DNA from: an uncultured Lachnospiraceae bacterium
GTDB taxonomy: Bacteria > Bacillota_A > Clostridia > Lachnospirales > Lachnospiraceae
NCBI GenBank assembly: GCA_947175285.1
Contig: CAMWMM010000002.1
Location: forward strand, 1 to 45,434
Direction of reading: 5' to 3'
DNA: 45,434 nucleotides
The translations under genes and the position numbers were made by a program. The notes beneath the pieces were generated by a model, which was not told where the DNA came from, searched no databases, and was given only the letters and a program-made list of their open reading frames with translations. Below, in pieces: positions 34,668 through 43,473 of the stretch (positions are counted from its first letter, which is position 1; the number at the start of each line of letters is the position of its first letter).

Positions 34668-36254
34668 TCAGCTGGCATTCATTTCTAAACATGGGATAGA
34701 ATTCATCGGATTGTAAATAAAGTAATCCTGTTTTTGCAGGGTATACGCATAGTTGTCTTTTCCTTCAAATTCATCAATGACAATCTTTTCTTCTGGCAGC
34801 ATTTCATCATACGTTTTCTTTCCATATCCAGGCGGCAGCCATTTTTTCTGCTGGCTTCCAAAGATATTTAGTTTTTTCAATAGATCCTCATTAGTAAATT
34901 CAATATGGCATGTTCCCTTTTTATAAAAGGTCACATAAAAATATTTAAGTTGTATTTTTCGTGTCTGTCCTGTTTCTTGTGCAGCTCTTAAACACAGTTC
35001 CATATTCCTGCCATCTGTTATGCCGCCATCTAAATAGTTCAGTGCCTTCTCAATATCTGCTAACTGTGATTTTATTTGGTAATTCGGATCAAACTTTCCG
35101 CTCCAACTGCTAAAGGCATTCATGTGTGGCAAAATGACTTTTTTATTGATGTACCATGCTTTGTTTGTTTTCCATCCATTATAATAATGAATATTGTTCT
35201 GGAGTTCATCACTGTATGCATATTGGTGTGACAATTTATCAAACAATTCAATGATGCAATCCTCAATGCCTTGTACCAGATTCTTGCTCATTTCTATCTG
35301 TATTGTCTGAATATTATATTCGGAAAAATCGTAATCTACAAGCTCCGCAACCTGGTTATAGTATTTATTGGACAGATTTGATGTCATTTTCCCCGTGAAT
35401 TTAGGATTGTTAAACAAAGCTGTCCAGTATTTGCGCCTGACTTCCTTGACAAAAGCATTTGTTGAAAGAGGTCTGTCATAGATCTTCATCATCAATATTG
35501 GCTGATTATACGAACTGTCTTTTAAATCCTGTAAAATATAAGGAGCCATTGCTTTATATTCCATGATCAGTTTTATTCCAGCTTCTACCTCCATATTATA
35601 CTTCTGTACAGCTGCTTTTATAAAATCGTTTGGTGCTAAATCCGTCATATCCTGATATGAATTTTCCTGATATGTTTTCCTTCTTAAATCTTCATATATA
35701 AAACTTTTCTTGTCTTCTTCTGGAACAAATACCTTTACTACAGCAATTTCGACTCCTGTAGGACGCTCTGCTGATAAGAATTGACCTTCCATATACTCAA
35801 CTTCCGCATTCATTTTTTCCAGTCTGGAGACAAGATCTTTCCTCTCATTTGTATACGGATTTCTGATAGTTTCTGCATTTAGAATGCAGATGAGTCCAAA
35901 ATCATCCTTCTGAAGTGATAAGGCATGTAAAAGGTGCCTGCATCCATCTCTAAACGGAGGATTCATAATGATCAAATCATAGTGTTTAAAGGTATGGAAT
36001 GTTAAAAAATCATTATGTACTACCCTTAGTTCTTTTCCTTTCAGCGTTTTTTGAAGGTTATCATCAATCTCAATGCAGTCAATATCCAGATTGTCGTGAT
36101 ATGTTTGATTTTTATATATTTCTTTTATGTAGTCTGCAATATCACCTTTTCCTGCAGATGGCTCTAACACTGAACGAATTATCTTCCAATCTATTCCGTC
36201 CGTAATCTTGTCTAATAACTTCCTTGGTGTAGGATAAAATTCTTTTGGTAACAT
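34668..36254 (-). CDS. DUF4942-type protein with N-terminal adenine-methyltransferase-like domain
   Basis: The product has 528 residues. EPSAGKGDIADYI (about 31-43) is the AdoMet-binding motif I and IMNPPF (96-101) is the N-P-P-F catalytic motif of N6-adenine methyltransferases. The C-terminal two-thirds has the layout of DUF4942 proteins of clostridial mobile elements (YNGWKTNKAWYINKK, WSGKFDP, KYFYVTFYKKGTCHIEF). It could modify the element's DNA against restriction. No matching restriction enzyme is nearby. Start ATG 36254 follows AAAGGAGG. Confidence 0.8.
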   Translation of the reverse strand: MLPKEFYPTPRKLLDKITDGIDWKIIRSVLEPSAGKGDIADYIKEIYKNQTYHDNLDIDCIEIDDNLQKTLKGKELRVVHNDFLTFHTFKHYDLIIMNPPFRDGCRHLLHALSLQKDDFGLICILNAETIRNPYTNERKDLVSRLEKMNAEVEYMEGQFLSAERPTGVEIAVVKVFVPEEDKKSFIYEDLRRKTYQENSYQDMTDLAPNDFIKAAVQKYNMEVEAGIKLIMEYKAMAPYILQDLKDSSYNQPILMMKIYDRPLSTNAFVKEVRRKYWTALFNNPKFTGKMTSNLSNKYYNQVAELVDYDFSEYNIQTIQIEMSKNLVQGIEDCIIELFDKLSHQYAYSDELQNNIHYYNGWKTNKAWYINKKVILPHMNAFSSWSGKFDPNYQIKSQLADIEKALNYLDGGITDGRNMELCLRAAQETGQTRKIQLKYFYVTFYKKGTCHIEFTNEDLLKKLNIFGSQQKKWLPPGYGKKTYDEMLPEEKIVIDEFEGKDNYAYTLQKQDYFIYNPMNSIPCLEMNAS

Positions 36255-36275
36255 TTCATATTCCTCCTTTAATTA

Positions 36276-36313
36276 AAAAGCATTTGGATATTTCATTTCT
36301 CCAAATGCTTTTT
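36276..36313 (-). terminator. Intrinsic terminator between hypothetical and DUF4942 genes
   Basis: AAAAGCATTTGGA pairs with TCCAAATGCTTTT over 13 bp around an 11-nt loop. The minus-strand 3' side continues TTTTTAATT. It follows the stop of the 36320 gene and could work in both directions. Confidence 0.85.
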
Positions 36314-36319
36314 ATATTT

Positions 36320-36808
36320 TCATTTATTCTGTGTTATAAACGTCTTTGGTCTCTTTGTACTTGCGTCAAAATGCGGATATTTAGCAAGCATTTTATTTTG
36401 CTTTTCCACTGATAAAAAGTTTCCATTAGCATCAAAACAATAGTCTCTAAAGTCATATAGCCAACGATGGACACCTGATGGATATACAGTTCCATTAACC
36501 TGTGGATCTATAAAAATGCCAATAACATTTGTATGTATATTTTCAATTTCTTTTAATGTTTTTTCTGCAATGGGAATTAATTTGTATTCTTGATAGTCCT
36601 TAAAAAATTTTTCTGCATCAATTCCATTAGCATCAAAAAAATGTGCCGGATTTTTCTTGTATAATTCATTGGTGGCATCCATATCATTAAAATAATCTGC
36701 ATATTCCATACAAAACTTGTTTACATAAATTAAATATCTTTGCAGTGCTTCTTTTATAGTATCTATCTGTTTTTGAGATATTTTATATGATTTCATATTA
36801 TCAACCAT
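36320..36808 (-). CDS. Hypothetical helical protein, about 162 residues
   Basis: No family recognised. The N-terminal half is helical and charged (KISQKQIDTIKEALQRYLIY), and the C-terminal half carries aromatic residues (SGVHRWLYDFRDYCFDANGN). No membrane segment is seen. The start is uncertain: ATG 36808 sits close to GGGAGGG, ATG 36796 is further from it, and ATG 36838 has no site. The gene has its own terminator and lies within the minus-strand mobile-element block. Confidence 0.6.
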   Translation of the reverse strand: MVDNMKSYKISQKQIDTIKEALQRYLIYVNKFCMEYADYFNDMDATNELYKKNPAHFFDANGIDAEKFFKDYQEYKLIPIAEKTLKEIENIHTNVIGIFIDPQVNGTVYPSGVHRWLYDFRDYCFDANGNFLSVEKQNKMLAKYPHFDASTKRPKTFITQNK

Positions 36809-36854
36809 ATCCCTCCCTTGTTTCAGGTAATTTAGCATTTATAACCACTATAAA

Positions 36855-36886
36855 AAGGCATTAACGTGCATTTCCGATAATGCCTT
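36855..36886 (-). terminator. Intrinsic terminator after the PAPS-reductase-like gene
   Basis: On the minus strand AAGGCATTA pairs with TAATGCCTT around a 14-nt loop and is followed by TTTTTAT. It lies 22 bp past the stop of the gene at 36908-37681. Confidence 0.75.
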
Positions 36887-36907
36887 CATAGTAGCAGGTT
36901 TAAAACC

Positions 36908-37681
36908 TTATTTATGTATGCCTGAATCAACATGTCTGTTATTTGATTTTTCCAACTGTTCACTTATTTCATGAAGGGAAAGCTTTCCATAAACATTCCA
37001 TTTTGTATTTGCTATATCTTCTGCTTTTTCCAATAGAACGAATTCTTTCCAGATATCAGGATATGCCCTTTTTATCTCTTTAAATTCAGCTGGCTTTGCA
37101 TTTGGACAGAACCAGCAGCCTCCCCGCTTTGAGAACTCATAACATGGACTGAGCAGGCCATATTCACGGCATTTCTCCATAGCCATTTGTTCTGAATATC
37201 TGTATTTTTCGAGTAGTGACACCATGTTTGCCTGTTTATGCAGGCTGTTAAGTCTTTTCTTTTCTTCTGGGCATATTCCGATGTACTGGATGATCTGATC
37301 ATCTATGGATGCCAGGTAATCATTTATGGCTTTTTCCTTACAGTCCCGTTTCACTCCGCATAATTTAGTATTCGGAAATCCAAAACGTAATCCCTTGTGC
37401 TCTTTATGTTTCGTGGGATTTTGAATGACATGGTTGAAAAATCCTAAATAATCTTTTGGCGATCTTAATATTACAACCTGATACCCCCAGGATTCAAACA
37501 AGGGTTTTGCTGTATCATGGATAAATGCTATATGTTTGGGATTTTCCCCGCTTATTCCCCTTCCATGGTCATACATGACTTCCGCAAACAGGATGATATC
37601 CAGTGGTTCTTTGTTTTCGTGCGCCAAGATGATTGATGCAGTTGAATCTTTTCCACCACTCCAACTACAGATATATTTCAA
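36908..37681 (-). CDS. PAPS-reductase-like PP-loop ATPase
   Basis: The product has 257 residues. YICSWSGGKDSTAS is the PP-loop (S-x-G-G-K-D-S) that binds and activates ATP to an adenylate. GGCWFCPNAK and LCGVKRDCK provide Cys residues that could hold a metal or cluster. Members in phages and integrative elements are annotated as phosphoadenosine phosphosulfate reductase family, but real sulfate reduction is unlikely here; nucleic-acid or tRNA modification is an inference. No DndC-like partners are seen nearby. Confidence 0.8.
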   Translation of the reverse strand: MKYICSWSGGKDSTASIILAHENKEPLDIILFAEVMYDHGRGISGENPKHIAFIHDTAKPLFESWGYQVVILRSPKDYLGFFNHVIQNPTKHKEHKGLRFGFPNTKLCGVKRDCKEKAINDYLASIDDQIIQYIGICPEEKKRLNSLHKQANMVSLLEKYRYSEQMAMEKCREYGLLSPCYEFSKRGGCWFCPNAKPAEFKEIKRAYPDIWKEFVLLEKAEDIANTKWNVYGKLSLHEISEQLEKSNNRHVDSGIHK

Positions 37682-37791
37682 CAGAATTATGCTGCTGCAT
37701 AACTCTCTGCCTCTCGACTTCGATTAGAAAGCTGTCTTTCCCCAAGTGTTTTGGCATTTACATCAGTCACAACTCGCTATCCCGATAAGTT

Positions 37792-38061
37792 TTATGTCAG
37801 TACAGGCTCCATTCTGTTGTTATTCTCAATCATCTTTTTGGCACGTCTTTTTTCTACCTTTGTCTGTTGGAGCATCCGCCTCCATTCCGCGACTTCTTTT
37901 TTGTCTCCAACGTCAATGTTATACTCAATCATAGACATGATCTCCAGTATCGCATCATCATAATCTGATAGTTTTACATTTTCATTGATACCAAAACACT
38001 CACAGCCGATAAGATCTGCCATAAGCTGCTTTTGTTCATAGACTGCATCTGATTTATTCAT
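37792..38061 (-). CDS. Hypothetical small acidic/basic helical protein, 89 residues
   Basis: A soluble protein with an acidic first half (YDDAILEIMSMIEYNIDVG) and a basic C-terminus (KVEKRRAKKMIENNNR). It starts after TTGGAGGAATATAACC. No family recognised. It lies between the PAPS-reductase-like gene and the terminator that ends the ATPase operon, so it is probably the first gene of its own small transcription unit. Confidence 0.6.
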   Translation of the reverse strand: MNKSDAVYEQKQLMADLIGCECFGINENVKLSDYDDAILEIMSMIEYNIDVGDKKEVAEWRRMLQQTKVEKRRAKKMIENNNRMEPVLT

Positions 38062-38099
38062 GGTTATATTCCTCCAAATCTAAATCTCCACAAATGCAT

Positions 38100-38140
38100 A
38101 AAAAGCGATACCTGTTTACATTTTTAAACAAGTGTCGCTT
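38100..38140 (-). terminator. Intrinsic terminator with 16-bp stem
   Basis: AAGCGATACCTGTTTA (38103-38118) pairs with TAAACAAGTGTCGCTT (38125-38140) over 16 positions, two of them G-U on one strand. The minus-strand side ends in five T residues. It probably closes transcription from the small basic protein and AAA genes. Confidence 0.75.
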
Positions 38141-38217
38141 CTGTTTACTGCATTATGTTATTACATCTTAACTAAAGTTCCAGCTGTCTATACCATAAAG
38201 ATTATGACTTTTTCTGG

Positions 38218-38349
38218 TTAGTGAATACTTATCACATTGATCAATATCACAGCTTTTTTAGCAGCCCGCCGCATACCTCTTGATGTACTTCTTTTTGCAA
38301 AACGCTTGAATCTAATGCCTGCAGACCGGTTTTTATGATACATACCCAT
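38218..38349 (-). CDS. Very small basic protein, 43 residues
   Basis: ATG 38349 lies 10 nt after AAGGGAGGG, a strong ribosome site, and the frame reads MGMYHKNRSAGIRFKRFA, then KRSTSRGMRRAAKKA, ending at 38218. About a third of the residues are Arg or Lys, suggesting nucleic-acid binding. It sits in the 361-bp gap between the AAA ATPase and the terminator. The ribosome site and composition make a real gene likely. Confidence 0.6.
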   Translation of the reverse strand: MGMYHKNRSAGIRFKRFAKRSTSRGMRRAAKKAVILINVISIH

Positions 38350-38422
38350 TTTTTATTTACCCTCCCTTGAATTAGAATGGTTTTTCCGTTTATTTTCAAC
38401 CTCACGTGTAGAATAGTTTGAT

Positions 38423-39529
38423 CTATAACGCATAATGTAAACTCTTTTCACGTACTTTCCGGATCTCAAGATGATCTACGAGCAATTTCTTAATCTTTTC
38501 GACCAGTTCATCATCATACTCTTCATCATATGTGATCTTCAGCTTTTCACCAGCAATTACAGAGCAGTTATTTTTCATATCATACTCACTGTCTGCTATC
38601 CAGAATCCCACAGTAAGGATTTCATGATAATCATCTTCTGAAAAGCACACACTGATCTCCTCATCCTGAAAGAAATCTATATTCCGATTACCTACATGCA
38701 TTGGTGCACCGTTTTTAAAGTGCATTGTCAGATTGTAACGTTCCTCAGCCAGATTGACTATGTTTAAGTCTTCAATGGCATTACGCAGGCTCTCCCCATT
38801 ATTTATTTCAAATGCAATGGCTCTGAGACAGTCATAATTGAGATCAACCTTTCTGGAAAAAGAGACGATGGAATCAATTACATTGTGATGTGCTGCTTCT
38901 AACTGATCGGATAGATATGTCCGGATCTCATCTGCTGATGGATAATCGAAACGGAAATGATAATGGAAACGTCCCGGGCGGTTTACTATGAATTCATTCA
39001 GTTTACGTATATCATTACATGTTATAACAAACAGCTTCTTTCCCTGTGCTATCCCGTCAAACAGACCTAGCAGCGCCGCCTGTGGTTCAACTTCCCCCTC
39101 GACTGGTTTGACATCGGCAAATGTCTTGTCAAATTCGTCAAAGAGCACCATTACATTCTGATCAATGGTCTCTATGTATGATGCGATTCCCGGGATATAC
39201 TGGTCAACCACAATGATCGGGATGCCGTTTTTTACTGCTGCTTCCGAAAGTAACCTGGCAAACATGGATTTTCCGATGCCCTTGTACCCACTTAATATTA
39301 CACCTAAATTTCTATCAAACTTTTCATACGAATGTAAAACCTTCTGTACTTTTTTCAGACGCTCTCCATAGACCTTATCCTCTTTTACCTGGATATCAGG
39401 ATATTCTTCCAGATAAAATCCTGTCATTTTTTCAAATCTTACAATGTAAGACCTAGCAGGCAGTTCATTGTAGGTTACCACGGCATCATTATAAATTTCA
39501 ACTTTTGTTCCTATTTTTATTGCTTTCAT
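38423..39529 (-). CDS. AAA-type ATPase of mobile-element type
   Basis: The product has 368 residues from ATG 39529, chosen because AAAGGAG lies just upstream. Walker A is GYKGIGKS (81-88) and Walker B is VMVLFDEFD (126-134); FVITCNDI is sensor 1 and NRPGRFHYHFRF supplies the Arg finger region. The C-terminal 120 residues (after about 250) form an acidic domain without a motif I know. It is unlike DnaA or Cdc48 and resembles single-AAA ATPases of integrative elements. It follows the PcfJ/PcfK-type genes on the same strand. Confidence 0.8.
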   Translation of the reverse strand: MKAIKIGTKVEIYNDAVVTYNELPARSYIVRFEKMTGFYLEEYPDIQVKEDKVYGERLKKVQKVLHSYEKFDRNLGVILSGYKGIGKSMFARLLSEAAVKNGIPIIVVDQYIPGIASYIETIDQNVMVLFDEFDKTFADVKPVEGEVEPQAALLGLFDGIAQGKKLFVITCNDIRKLNEFIVNRPGRFHYHFRFDYPSADEIRTYLSDQLEAAHHNVIDSIVSFSRKVDLNYDCLRAIAFEINNGESLRNAIEDLNIVNLAEERYNLTMHFKNGAPMHVGNRNIDFFQDEEISVCFSEDDYHEILTVGFWIADSEYDMKNNCSVIAGEKLKITYDEEYDDELVEKIKKLLVDHLEIRKVREKSLHYAL

Positions 39530-39640
39530 ATGATTCTCCTTTACTATTATCATTTGATTGGTTAAAAAGCATGACTGGTCTTTTTCAGATTTTGTATACA
39601 TGCATGGTTATGGTATATTTCTTTAATCCCCTTTAATCCC

Positions 39641-41578
39641 TTATGCTATGCATTTTGCCCGTTTAAATTGTTCTACGAAATCAGTTACATCAGATTCAGG
39701 GTTTTTATTGCCAAACCCTCTTACCTGTACAATCTTATTTTTTTTGACCTCCACTGTTACATAGGGTTTGTTAGGTGACTCTTTCCTGCGGATAAACAGT
39801 ATCACAGTATTCCCTTTTGCAACCTGTGGGACATAATTGCCAACACAGTGATGCAGAGCCTGTCCTTCATATATTATATCCTGTCCCGAGTCAGGAGCTT
39901 TAATCAATAGGTTATCATTACTAAAGTCATATTTATTGTGCATATCCGGCAAAAGCTCTGCGATAATTTTGCATTCTTCCGCGAGTTCCCTGCTCCTTAC
40001 GTTTGCTGCGGCCTTGTCATGTGCCTTTTTAAAGTCCTTGGGATATAGTACGACATCAGAAGTCATATCGTAGTTGAGAGATTCGCAATTGCGCATATAA
40101 TCAAAATAGTCAAAAATAAGGTTATTTCTTCCTGCTTTCCCACAGTCCAGGCTGTCAAGATACTTTGAAAGTTTCCGTAGTCTGCTGTCTGACAAGGCAA
40201 AAGCATATTCTTCTCTCCCACTGTATTCCTTAGCAATCCTAAGTATGTCACTAATGGAACGGTCCCTGTCAGTTGTATCATTGTAAGTTTGAATATGATC
40301 CAGCTCCTCGCTGTTAATGTTTAATGCAATAGCCTCCCGGAGCTGCACCCGGTTCTTCAATCCGAGTATTTTGATGATTGATTGTTCGTTCTTATTGATT
40401 CGGGAAAACGAATAACGTTTATTACCATTCATATAGTCGGCTACAAGGTTATATAAGCCGCACTTTGCTATTGGTTCGAGAACTGGATTGGCTGCAAGAT
40501 GTTCAAGATATCTTATATGCTTATAACAGGAATCGAAAGAACCTGATTTAATGAATTTATTAATTTGTTTCCAACCCTGCAGGCGGTTTTCCATGTCTGA
40601 CAAGCGTAATTCATTTGTCAGGCCTGCCTTATGTAGTTCGCCCTTTAAAAAGAAATGATGGAATCCTTCCGGATTAAACATGCTGCACTGTGGGAGGCAC
40701 CAGCGTATTGTTCCGTTATAGTAGTACCACTCGTAATCACGGACACTTTGTTTATCATAGTCAATGAGCGTTCTGATCACTTCCTTTACAGTTACTTTTG
40801 GAACTTGTGAGTTGTTGTAATCATATGTTATATGAAAATATCTTGCGATCAGTATATGATATGCATATTTTTGCACCAGAACTGCCATGCCTTCATCATA
40901 GGTATTGTAACGCTGCCTTTTCGCCTCTGATCTGTACATGATTTTTTCACCACATCCGGGACACTTACCAGACTCTTTATCCTTGAATTTCGGCAGGTCT
41001 GAAAGTTTCATTACTGATCCACAGCAAGAACACGTTCCAAGATTATTTTTTCTGTCATAAAAGATGTAATGTGAATAGGACATTGTTTTTTTTACAGTGT
41101 CCTCAAATGATTTTGGGACTTTTCTTACTTTCTGCATGATGCTGTCTATTTCAGCACATTTTTGGTCTTTTCGGAGCTTGCTGCGTATGCCGGAACGCCA
41201 CCAATCGTAAGCGTCAATGATATCCCTGACTGAATCACTTTTACTATCAGGGCGGATATATTGCTTTAATTTTTCTTTTTCTTTTTCAGTTGCCGTTACA
41301 ATGTCTTTATACCAGAAGACGTTTTTCAGATATCCATTAGTAATCTTATTCGTCCTCACATTATACAATAGTGCATTATGATGCTTTATAAAATATCTGT
41401 AATGTAACGATACTTCACCTTCCTCATTTTTAGAGAATACATTGACCACTACATTGTTTTTCACCTTTCCAGAAGTAACCACAAAGGTTTTATGCTCCGC
41501 ATTCTGCAATGCAAGGGTTTTTGTCTCATGGGTTATTCTCGGCATGGGAAGGGATCGGATTTTTTTATTAGTTAACAT
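39641..41578 (-). CDS. PcfJ-like protein
   Basis: The product has 645 residues from ATG 41578, one base after the upstream stop. A zinc-ribbon-like cluster (CSCCGS, then GKCPGCGEKI) lies near residues 180-215. The C-terminal domain (YEGQALHHCVGNYVPQ, then NTVILFIRRKES and YVTVEVKKNKIVQVRG) is the PcfJ domain, named from the enterococcal plasmid pCF10 and common in clostridial conjugative elements; its biochemical role is unknown. Coupled to the PcfK-like gene. Confidence 0.88.
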   Translation of the reverse strand: MLTNKKIRSLPMPRITHETKTLALQNAEHKTFVVTSGKVKNNVVVNVFSKNEEGEVSLHYRYFIKHHNALLYNVRTNKITNGYLKNVFWYKDIVTATEKEKEKLKQYIRPDSKSDSVRDIIDAYDWWRSGIRSKLRKDQKCAEIDSIMQKVRKVPKSFEDTVKKTMSYSHYIFYDRKNNLGTCSCCGSVMKLSDLPKFKDKESGKCPGCGEKIMYRSEAKRQRYNTYDEGMAVLVQKYAYHILIARYFHITYDYNNSQVPKVTVKEVIRTLIDYDKQSVRDYEWYYYNGTIRWCLPQCSMFNPEGFHHFFLKGELHKAGLTNELRLSDMENRLQGWKQINKFIKSGSFDSCYKHIRYLEHLAANPVLEPIAKCGLYNLVADYMNGNKRYSFSRINKNEQSIIKILGLKNRVQLREAIALNINSEELDHIQTYNDTTDRDRSISDILRIAKEYSGREEYAFALSDSRLRKLSKYLDSLDCGKAGRNNLIFDYFDYMRNCESLNYDMTSDVVLYPKDFKKAHDKAAANVRSRELAEECKIIAELLPDMHNKYDFSNDNLLIKAPDSGQDIIYEGQALHHCVGNYVPQVAKGNTVILFIRRKESPNKPYVTVEVKKNKIVQVRGFGNKNPESDVTDFVEQFKRAKCIA

Positions 41579-41579
41579 A

Positions 41580-42311
41580 TTATTCACCACCTTGTAAAAG
41601 AGTAAAAAGATTCATCTGACCGTCAAGGGTATTGGCAAGTTCCATCTCCAGCTCTACTGAAGCTTCTGTAACACATATCTCAGAACTATTATCCTGATCT
41701 TGGGATTCGCCTGGTGCTGCATCTTCCTTTTCATCAATTGCCGGAGAAACAGCACTGCTTTTTGCAGTTGATTTGTTGGATTTACGGGAATCACTTGTTT
41801 TAAGTGACTTTATCTTCGATGCAATCTTCTTCTTTTTTTCTTCGTCAGATAGATCATCCCATCCACTTTGCTTACTAAGGATGTCAAGTGCTCTTTTTTC
41901 ATATTGGGATTCTTTTTCTTTCGCTTCCTTTTGTTTTTGTTCTGCTTTTGCCTTTTCTGCTCTTTCTTTCATTACCGCCTCTCTGTCATCAAGGAAATAG
42001 TATTCACGCGCCCACGCATACACTACTTCTTCCGTTAAGCAGCAGGATGCAATCTGGCCATGTCTTAGAGCCATCTTTTCTGCATTTGACCATATGTGTT
42101 TCAGCATACGCCCTGCACTTTTCCATTCAAGTGATAATGCGGCATCAAATTCTGGATTGCTGCAGCTTTCCTTCTCAATGAACTTACTGATGGCGCCGAT
42201 CATAATCTTATACGTGGCAACTGCTGCAATTTTGTCCGATGTATTATTTGCTTCTTCCTTTTCTGTGTTCTTCAAAATCTGGTCTATCTGTGCTTTATAA
42301 TCTGAAATCAT
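41580..42311 (-). CDS. PcfK-like protein, AcrIIA9-related family
   Basis: The product has 243 residues. The N-terminal 110 residues (SDKIAAVATYKIMIGAI, then HGQIASCCLTEEVVYAWA and REYYFLDDRE) fit the PcfK family, whose members include the Cas9 inhibitor AcrIIA9. A long Lys/Glu coiled coil follows (about 112-160), then a Ser/Asp-rich acidic tail ending DGQMNLFTLLQGGE. Known AcrIIA9 proteins are shorter, and anti-CRISPR activity cannot be assumed. It precedes PcfJ with a 1-nt gap, as on conjugative elements. Confidence 0.82.
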   Translation of the reverse strand: MISDYKAQIDQILKNTEKEEANNTSDKIAAVATYKIMIGAISKFIEKESCSNPEFDAALSLEWKSAGRMLKHIWSNAEKMALRHGQIASCCLTEEVVYAWAREYYFLDDREAVMKERAEKAKAEQKQKEAKEKESQYEKRALDILSKQSGWDDLSDEEKKKKIASKIKSLKTSDSRKSNKSTAKSSAVSPAIDEKEDAAPGESQDQDNSSEICVTEASVELEMELANTLDGQMNLFTLLQGGE

Positions 42312-42362
42312 ATATTTCCTCCATTCTTTATATCATTGTCTGCTGTTTTGATAGTCTGCAGG

Positions 42363-42767
42363 TCACACCGCTTTTTCGTTTAGCATGAATTCCACATATT
42401 TATCTGCATATTCCCTGACCGCTTTTGTAAATTCTGCTTTCAGACTGTCTTCATCGGCGATTCTTGTGATTTCAGCAAAGCGGTCATGACTGTTATCAAT
42501 TGTAATCTGGATGATCTGTGCTAATTTTTCACCTTCCCTGGTGTTGGGCAGAAACGGAAACATTTTTTTAAGTACTGAACCAAGCTGTTCCAGTTCTATT
42601 GCGACGGTGCCTGAAATGAGCTCCGAAAAACTTTTAAAATACTTTCCGCCTGTTTCAAGCGCTTCAGGGATGCCATTTGTCTGACAGAATTCAATGTTCT
42701 TTTTGATCAGGTCAATCTTTCCATCAATCTCCTCAGAAATGCGGGGTTTCTTAACTTCATTTTCCAT
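42363..42767 (-). CDS. Hypothetical helical protein, 134 residues
   Basis: Start ATG 42767 is placed by AGGAG, nine bases upstream. The protein is soluble, mixed charge, all-helical by pattern (IDGKIDLIKKNIEFCQ, EGEKLAQIIQITIDN), with no known motif. It is 51 bp upstream of the PcfK-like gene on the same strand and so in the same unit. The phrase NGIPEAL recalls NGIPIGD in the next protein upstream, so the two may be distant relatives. Confidence 0.6.
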   Translation of the reverse strand: MENEVKKPRISEEIDGKIDLIKKNIEFCQTNGIPEALETGGKYFKSFSELISGTVAIELEQLGSVLKKMFPFLPNTREGEKLAQIIQITIDNSHDRFAEITRIADEDSLKAEFTKAVREYADKYVEFMLNEKAV

Positions 42768-42807
42768 ATAACTTTTCTCCTGTTCTATTTTCATTTTTGT
42801 ATTAAAA

Positions 42808-42841
42808 AAACAGGAAACTTTATGGGAGTAAGTTCCTGTTC
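42808..42841 (-). terminator. Strong intrinsic terminator
   Basis: On the minus strand AACAGGAACTT pairs with AAGTTTCCTGTT (one bulge), followed by a run of T residues (complement of the A run at 42804-42810). It separates the 42857-43225 gene from the PcfK-like unit. Confidence 0.85.
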
Positions 42842-42856
42842 TTATAATCGTGATAT

Positions 42857-43225
42857 TTAATTAGGTGCGCATGCGTTTTCATACTCCAGGATAATCCTGT
42901 TTGTATTCATCAGCATCATTTTGATAAAAAATTCAAGATAAATATCCTGAAACTGTTTTTTTGCCTCAATATACCTGGGATTGATCGTCTGTATAAAACT
43001 ATCACTATTGTCAGTCGTAGCTTTTACACTTTCCAGATAAATGATAAACTTATACAATTCATTCATAAATTGCGGCTCAGGCATGATCCCTGACTGTACC
43101 AGCTTGTCACACACGCCCTGCAGGTCCGGATCGACGGCATCTCCGATCGGAATCCCATTCATTACATGATAATCAATCACAGATTTCAGATCCCTGATGT
43201 ATTGAAGTATATATTCTTTTGACAT
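42857..43225 (-). CDS. Hypothetical protein, 122 residues
   Basis: ATG 43225 follows GGGAGG at a good distance. The protein (MSKEYILQYIRDLKSVIDY, then PQFMNELYKFIIYLES) is soluble and helical with no recognised motif. It has its own terminator downstream. It belongs to the minus-strand mobile-element block. Confidence 0.6.
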   Translation of the reverse strand: MSKEYILQYIRDLKSVIDYHVMNGIPIGDAVDPDLQGVCDKLVQSGIMPEPQFMNELYKFIIYLESVKATTDNSDSFIQTINPRYIEAKKQFQDIYLEFFIKMMLMNTNRIILEYENACAPN

Positions 43226-43473
43226 TTTTTCCTCCCTTGTAAATTTTGAGTATCCAAATATTAATATGGACTGGTGGTTAAACATGAATCAGTAATATGA
43301 CCGGCTGCGATAAGCAGCAAAAAGTATTATTCAAGTAAGCAGTCCAAGTCATTAAAAAGAGAGTATACTACGAATCATAGTTACCCTCTTCCTGTCCCCT
43401 GTCTGTCAGGATTAATAATAAATGATTTTTCTTTTTGCGGGATCTTTAAACTTGAAGAAGCTGACATGTATGG

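Noticed and set aside
34668..36254. Restriction-modification system
   Set aside because: Methyltransferase motifs are present, but no adjacent nuclease or specificity gene is seen; the C-terminal part fits DUF4942.
36908..37681. DndC / phosphorothioation system
   Set aside because: PP-loop is present, but no DndB, DndD, DndE or SspB-like partners are nearby.
38423..39529. Replication initiator or DnaA-like identity for the AAA ATPase
   Set aside because: No DnaA-type DNA-binding domain is visible and the C-terminal acidic part is unlike initiators.
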